Origin: Bacteroidales bacterium UBA4116
GTDB lineage: Bacteria; Bacteroidota; Bacteroidia; Bacteroidales; Tannerellaceae
Direction: 5' to 3'
Length of the DNA stretch: 64,000 nucleotides
NCBI GenBank assembly: GCA_002381645.1
Contig: DFXE01000020.1
Span: 321,490-385,489 of the forward strand
Of this stretch, positions 60,360 to 64,000 are shown one piece after another. Within the stretch, counting starts at the first letter, position 1. Every line of letters starts with the position of its first letter. Under the pieces are notes generated by a model. The model was not told where the DNA came from. It did not search any database and saw nothing but the letters and a program-made list of their open reading frames with translations. A program made the translations under genes and the position numbers.

Positions 60360-61205
60360 ATGAAATTAATTAGCAGTATAAAAGAATTGAAAAACGACCT
60401 GGCCTTGGAAAGGCTGGAGAATAAAAGTATCGGCTTCGTTCCTACAATGGGGGCTTTACACGAAGGACACATTAGCCTGGTGAAACGTTGCATATCTGAA
60501 AACGATATTTGCGTTGTAAGTATATTTGTAAATCCTACTCAATTCAATGATAAAAACGATCTTAAAACATATCCCCGGACACCCGGAAAAGACTATGCAT
60601 TATTAACATCCGCCGGTTGCCGGTATGTATTTGCACCATCCGAAAATGAAATGTATCCTGAGCCCGATACACGCAATTTTGATTTTGGATATATAACTCA
60701 GGTAATGGAAGGCGCACACCGTCCCGGCCACTTTAATGGAGTGGCGCAAATAGTCAGCAAATTATTCGAAGCAGTAAACCCAGATAAGGCTTACTTCGGG
60801 GAGAAAGATTTTCAACAGATCGCAGTCATCCGTGCTATGGTCAAACAATTGAATTTTCCTGTAAATGTTATTGCCTGCCCTATTTTACGCGAGCCCGACG
60901 GTTTGGCAATGAGCAGCCGGAATGTACGCCTTACACCCGTAAATCGCCAAAAAGCACCTTTAATTGCCCGGACGTTAAAAGAAAGTGTTAACTTTGCTTC
61001 CAATAAAAGCGTAAAGGAAATCACTAATTATGTGATAAACACCTTAAACGATGAACCTTCCTTGCGTGTTGAATACTTTGAAATTGTTGACAAAGACACA
61101 CTGGAGCCAGTTACAAACTGGGCGCAAACAACACATCCGGTGGGATGTATAGCCGTATACTGCGGAGATGTACGGTTGATAGATAATATTACATATAAAA
61201 ACTGA
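60360..61205 (+). CDS. panC: Pantothenate synthetase
   Basis: Joins pantoate and beta-alanine using ATP. The 281 residues show the nucleotidyltransferase signature GFVPTMGALHEGHISLVKR, the VVSIFVNPTQFNDKNDLKTY segment, the VMEGAHRPGHFNGVAQIVSK motif, YFGEKDFQQIAVIRAM and GLAMSSRNVRL (the KMSKS-like loop). It is divergent from the GT5 gene and 16 bp upstream of panD, a common pairing in Bacteroidetes. Confidence 0.97.
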   Translation: MKLISSIKELKNDLALERLENKSIGFVPTMGALHEGHISLVKRCISENDICVVSIFVNPTQFNDKNDLKTYPRTPGKDYALLTSAGCRYVFAPSENEMYPEPDTRNFDFGYITQVMEGAHRPGHFNGVAQIVSKLFEAVNPDKAYFGEKDFQQIAVIRAMVKQLNFPVNVIACPILREPDGLAMSSRNVRLTPVNRQKAPLIARTLKESVNFASNKSVKEITNYVINTLNDEPSLRVEYFEIVDKDTLEPVTNWAQTTHPVGCIAVYCGDVRLIDNITYKN

Positions 61206-61221
61206 GCATTCAGATAACGAC

Positions 61222-61578
61222 ATGTTTATAGAAGTAGTTAAATCAAAAATTCACCGGGTAACGGTAACGGAGGCAAATTTAAATTACATTGGTAGTATTA
61301 CTATTGATGAAGATTTACTCGACGCGGCAAACATGATCCAAAACGAAAAAGTATTTATTGTAAACAATAATAACGGAGAACGGTTTGAAACGTATATAAT
61401 TAAAGGAGAACGTGGTTCCGGTACGATCTGCCTTAACGGGGCCGCAGCCCGAAAAGTTCAACCGGGAGATATTGTCATTATCATGTCGTTTGCCCTTATG
61501 GACTTTGAAGAAGCAAAATCATTTAAACCTGCCGTTGTTTTCCCCGACACAGCCACAAATAAACTTATTACTGTTTAG
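61222..61578 (+). CDS. panD: Aspartate 1-decarboxylase
   Basis: Makes beta-alanine for pantothenate synthesis. The proenzyme self-cleaves between Gly24 and Ser25 (LNYIGSITIDEDLLDAA) to form the pyruvoyl group. The 118 residues match the family; other features are the tetramer-interface VNNNNGERFETYIIKGERGS and CLNGAAARKVQPGDIVII. The TAG stop shares its G with the GTG start of the MATE gene. Confidence 0.97.
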   Translation: MFIEVVKSKIHRVTVTEANLNYIGSITIDEDLLDAANMIQNEKVFIVNNNNGERFETYIIKGERGSGTICLNGAAARKVQPGDIVIIMSFALMDFEEAKSFKPAVVFPDTATNKLITV

Positions 61579-62900
61579 TGTTTACAAATAGACAGATTTG
61601 GAATGTAAGTTATCCGATCTTTCTTAGTTTACTGGCACAGAATATTATAAATGTGACAGATACCGCATTTCTGGGAAGAGTAGGAGAAGTTGAACTGGGA
61701 GCCTCTGCCCTGGGCGGACTATTTTATATCTGTTGCTTTACCATAGCGTTTGGTTTTAGTACAGGTTCGCAAATACTTATGGCAAGGAGGAATGGAGAAC
61801 GTGAATATAAACAGGTGGGGCCGGTAATGATCCAGGGTATATTCTTCCTTATCACCATGGCTTTGATACTGTTTACATTTACCCGTTTATACAGCACCGG
61901 TATTATGGAAATACTCATTTCCTCAGATACCATTTTGAGTGCAACTGTAGAATTCCTTCATATCCGTGTTTTCGGTTTCTTTTTTTCCTTTATAAACGTA
62001 ATGTTCAGAGCCCTCTTTGTTGCCATCACCCGCACAAAGGTGTTAACGCTGAACGCTATTTTAATGGCTGTAACAAATATTATATTAGATTACCTGCTGA
62101 TATTTGGGCACGGTGGGTTCCCTGAGATGGGATTAAAAGGCGCAGCTTTAGCATCTGTAATAGCAGAAGCCGTTTCCATTGTATTTTTTGTTGTATATAC
62201 CCGTTTTACCGTTGACGTAAAAAAATATGGGCTAAATAAGATACGTTCTTTTGATTTCAAACTACTGAAGCGGATATTAAGTATCTCTATTTTTACCATG
62301 ATACAACACTTCATATCCATGAGTACTTTTCTGCTTTTCTTCATTGCCGTAGAACGGATCGGGCAACGCGAACTTGCCATTGCAAATATTGTGAGGAGTA
62401 TTTATATCGTAATGTTTATTCCCGTCAATTCACTGGCAACTACTACCAATTCTTTTGTAAGTAACGCGATTGGTGCCGGACACATACACGAAGTAATACC
62501 CACTATAAAAAAAATAGCCCGCTTATCCATATATGCCATGGCGGCATGTTCCACTGTTATTTGTTTGATTCCTGAAACAATTGTGTCTATTTATACAAAT
62601 GATCCTTCATTAGTTGCCGCATCCATACCTTCATTATATGTTATAGCCGGGGCTATGTTGCTCTGCGCAGCTGGAAATATCGCTTTCAACGGGGTTTCAG
62701 GCACAGGAAACACACGTTCAGCCCTTACCTTGGAGATTGTCACTCTATTTTTTTATTGTATATACATATACATTATAGGTATCCTTCTAAAAATGCCGGT
62801 ACACATTTGTTTTACCTCAGAAATAATTTATTACGGACTTTTGCTGATTTTAAGTGTTTTTTACCTTAAAAAAGGTAATTGGCAAAACAAACAGATATAA
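61578..62900 (+). CDS. MATE-family efflux transporter
   Basis: Cation-coupled multidrug or metabolite exporter. The 440 residues form about 12 membrane segments with the MATE pattern: NVSYPIFLSLLAQNIINVTD, TAFLGRVGEVELGASALGGL, and the second-half LATTTNSFVSNAIGAGH. The start is GTG overlapping the panD stop codon (TAGTG), which implies coupling to panD. The substrate cannot be told. Confidence 0.93.
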   Translation: MFTNRQIWNVSYPIFLSLLAQNIINVTDTAFLGRVGEVELGASALGGLFYICCFTIAFGFSTGSQILMARRNGEREYKQVGPVMIQGIFFLITMALILFTFTRLYSTGIMEILISSDTILSATVEFLHIRVFGFFFSFINVMFRALFVAITRTKVLTLNAILMAVTNIILDYLLIFGHGGFPEMGLKGAALASVIAEAVSIVFFVVYTRFTVDVKKYGLNKIRSFDFKLLKRILSISIFTMIQHFISMSTFLLFFIAVERIGQRELAIANIVRSIYIVMFIPVNSLATTTNSFVSNAIGAGHIHEVIPTIKKIARLSIYAMAACSTVICLIPETIVSIYTNDPSLVAASIPSLYVIAGAMLLCAAGNIAFNGVSGTGNTRSALTLEIVTLFFYCIYIYIIGILLKMPVHICFTSEIIYYGLLLILSVFYLKKGNWQNKQI

Positions 62901-63075
62901 TTATATTATTTCTTACTTTCCTTTATCCATTTAAATTAGTTAAGAATAATATACCAAAGCCTAAAAAAACGAATGTAAAAAAATATTGTATAATATAATG
63001 GATATTTAAAAAAAAATGTACATATTTGGGGGAAGTAAAGATAAAAGTGTGGGTGTTTAACAAATGATAGCTGTC

Positions 63076-63441
63076 ATGGAAGAAACAATGAAAAAGACAC
63101 AAGGTGAAGGTGGAGACAAGGAGATTCTGTATTCTAAAGCCATAAAAGCCGGAAAACGGATTTATTATTTAGATGTTAAAAAGAATTTGAAAAATGATTT
63201 GTTTTTGGCTATCACAGAGAGTAAAAAAATACAATCAAAAGACGGGTCTCAATCATCGTTCGAAAAACACAAGATTTTCTTATATAAAGAAGATTTTGAT
63301 AAGTTTATGGATGGAATGAATGAAGTAATAGGTTTTATAAAAAAGAATAATTATACAACAATGTCCGAAGCGAAATCAGGTTTCACGGAAAAAGAAGACG
63401 AGAATTTGGACGGCGATATAAAATTAAATATAGATTTTTAA
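63076..63441 (+). CDS. Pur-alpha-like DNA/RNA-binding protein (DUF3276)
   Basis: 121 residues of the bacterial PUR repeat family: ILYSKAIKAGKRIYYLDVKK, FLAITESKKIQSKD and FLYKEDFDKFMDGMNEVIGF, the beta-beta-beta-alpha unit. The protein binds single-stranded nucleic acids in related bacteria, including Borrelia. The tail is acidic (EKEDENLDGDIKL). An alternative ATG at 63064 adds four residues (MIAV). It is followed by a strong hairpin and is probably transcribed alone. Confidence 0.92.
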   Translation: MEETMKKTQGEGGDKEILYSKAIKAGKRIYYLDVKKNLKNDLFLAITESKKIQSKDGSQSSFEKHKIFLYKEDFDKFMDGMNEVIGFIKKNNYTTMSEAKSGFTEKEDENLDGDIKLNIDF

Positions 63442-63468
63442 CCCGAGATTAAAAATCTATATAAATAT

Positions 63469-63509
63469 TTAACGGGCTGTTTATCTCAGTTGAGAGAACA
63501 GCCCGTTAA
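63469..63509. terminator. Terminator between the PUR gene and the ferredoxin gene
   Basis: 13-bp perfect stem TTAACGGGCTGTT with AACAGCCCGTTAA (63469-63481 with 63497-63509), with inner CTC/GAG pairing possible in the loop. It lies between convergent genes and could serve both. Confidence 0.75.
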
Positions 63510-63557
63510 TATTTAATAGGTATTACCGGTACAGGATCACCTATCTTAACCTCGGTT

Positions 63558-63728
63558 TTATGCTACCGGGTGAATTGCTTCTGTAGGACAAACATCTGCG
63601 CAAGTTCCGCAATCTGTGCAAGTTTCAGGATCGATAACATAAATATCACCTTCTGAAATTGCTCCCACAGGGCACTCATCTATACAAGTACCGCAAGCAA
63701 TACAATCTTCAGTAATTACGTAAGCCAT
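63558..63728 (-). CDS. 2x[4Fe-4S] ferredoxin
   Basis: 56-residue low-potential electron carrier with two complete cluster motifs: CIACGTCIDECP and CTDCGTCADVCP, each C-x2-C-x2-C-x3-C-P. The ATG at 63728 (MAYVITED) gives the standard clostridial-type length. An in-frame upstream ATG at 63836 would add 36 hydrophobic residues that no family member has. A minus-strand TATTTTTG (63772-63765) 37 bp upstream is the likely -7 element. Confidence 0.96.
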   Translation of the reverse strand: MAYVITEDCIACGTCIDECPVGAISEGDIYVIDPETCTDCGTCADVCPTEAIHPVA

Positions 63729-63764
63729 TTTTAAATCGTTTAAATTGATAACTATTAGTAAATG

Positions 63765-63772
63765 CAAAAATA
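63765..63772 (-). promoter_or_regulatory. Probable -7 element of the ferredoxin gene
   Basis: Minus-strand TATTTTTG matches TAnnTTTG, 37 bp before the chosen ATG. The upstream -33 position is A/T-only. Confidence 0.45.
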
Positions 63773-63879
63773 TATCTTTCTTTGTACATAAAAAATATAT
63801 AATTGTATTATTTAAGCAAATAACGGTTTTTTGCAATAATTCCCTTTAGTCATCGTTATTAATCTAAATATTTAATGCA

Positions 63880-64000
63880 TTGAGACGACTGTTATTATTA
63901 TTATATGTATGTTGTTTGGCTGCTCCGGGCATAATGGCCCAAAAAGAAAAAGTCAAGAATCAGCCCTACGCAGATATGAAATTATTTCATCTAGGATTCC
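63880..64000 (+). CDS. PorT-like outer-membrane protein, N-terminal part (cut by window edge)
   Basis: A frame starting at TTG 63880 reads a signal peptide (RRLLLLLYVCCLAAPGIMAQ) then KEKVKNQPYADMKLFHLGF, which resembles the start of PorT-family proteins (type IX secretion). An in-frame TAA lies 15 bp upstream and there is no in-frame ATG before the leader, so TTG is the probable start. Forty codons are seen before the window ends. If right, the protein is an eight-stranded outer-membrane barrel. Confidence 0.6.
   Translation, partial: MRRLLLLLYVCCLAAPGIMAQKEKVKNQPYADMKLFHLGF

Noticed and set aside
63729..63836. Extended N-terminus of the ferredoxin
   Set aside because: The extra 36 residues are hydrophobic and absent from ferredoxins, and the -7 promoter element lies inside them.
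1..64000. Mobile elements, phage or defence islands
   Set aside because: No transposase, integrase, restriction-modification, toxin or phage structural gene was recognised; the content is housekeeping and envelope genes throughout.

Overview
The window looks like chromosomal DNA of a Bacteroidetes species, most likely order Bacteroidales (Bacteroides/Parabacteroides/Dysgonomonas-like). The evidence is a SusC-type receptor with ECF sigma and FecR anti-sigma genes, several Bacteroidetes-specific families (DUF4199, DUF4105, DUF4270, DUF4491, DUF4837, Pur-alpha-like DUF3276, PorT-like), AT-rich spacers, weak Shine-Dalgarno sequences, and promoters of the Bacteroidetes form TTTG-N19/20-TAnnTTTG. 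I found six full matches to that promoter. I saw no transposase, integrase, phage gene or CRISPR array. The species cannot be fixed from what I can see.

Layout. 1-2919: truncated SusC-like receptor, FecR anti-sigma factor and a divergent ECF sigma factor. 3.1-4.8 kb: translation genes (L25/Ctc, peptidyl-tRNA hydrolase, Hsp15-like S4 protein). 4.8-10.3 kb, minus strand: small exported beta-sandwich protein, YwqK-like repeat protein, Ig-like/beta-helix lipoprotein and TonB-dependent receptor. 10.5-16.2 kb, minus strand: Gfo/Idh/MocA oxidoreductase, ComB-like phosphatase, GcvT, PepT and a PurF-like protein lacking the usual N-terminal cysteine. 16.2-16.9 kb: a 22-bp tandem repeat, the SRP RNA gene and tRNA-Thr(UGU). 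17.0-21.8 kb: a tightly overlapping five-gene operon (DUF4199, glycosyltransferase, nitroreductase, sugar-acid dehydratase-like, ApbE). 21.8-24.4 kb, minus strand: nitroreductase, DUF2520, KdsC-like phosphatase, Maf and a 56-residue protein. 24.6-27.1 kb: TonB receptor. 27.2-31.8 kb: methylmalonyl-CoA epimerase and a four-subunit biotin-dependent sodium-pumping decarboxylase.

31.8-39.8 kb, minus strand: response regulator/histidine kinase, SecA, AP-superfamily phosphatase and DUF4105 protein. 40.4-48.0 kb: coaX followed by an envelope-biogenesis run (beta-barrel, TPR, LptC, CorC-like, PpiD-like). 48.1-51.4 kb: rlmN, DUF4837 lipoprotein, pdxA. 51.5-54.4 kb: a four-gene cassette (cytidylyltransferase, short-chain dehydrogenase, CDP-alcohol phosphotransferase, acyltransferase) that looks like a membrane-lipid pathway. 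54.5-57.4 kb: sigma-54 activator, LptE, a tetratricopeptide-like protein and SecG. 57.5-64 kb: small proteins, DUF4270 lipoprotein, a half-size GT5 glycosyltransferase, panC-panD, MATE exporter, Pur-alpha-like protein, 2x[4Fe-4S] ferredoxin and the start of a PorT-like gene.

The strongest biological themes are envelope building (LptC, LptE, SecA, SecG, PpiD, lipid cassette), nutrient uptake by TonB receptors, and energy conservation from methylmalonyl-CoA decarboxylation. The best candidates for undescribed biology are the 51.5-54.4 kb lipid cassette with its altered catalytic motifs, the lamin-tail/OadG fusion subunit, the PurF-like protein without a catalytic cysteine, the 22-bp repeat array beside the SRP RNA gene, and two decayed reading frames in otherwise empty spacers.
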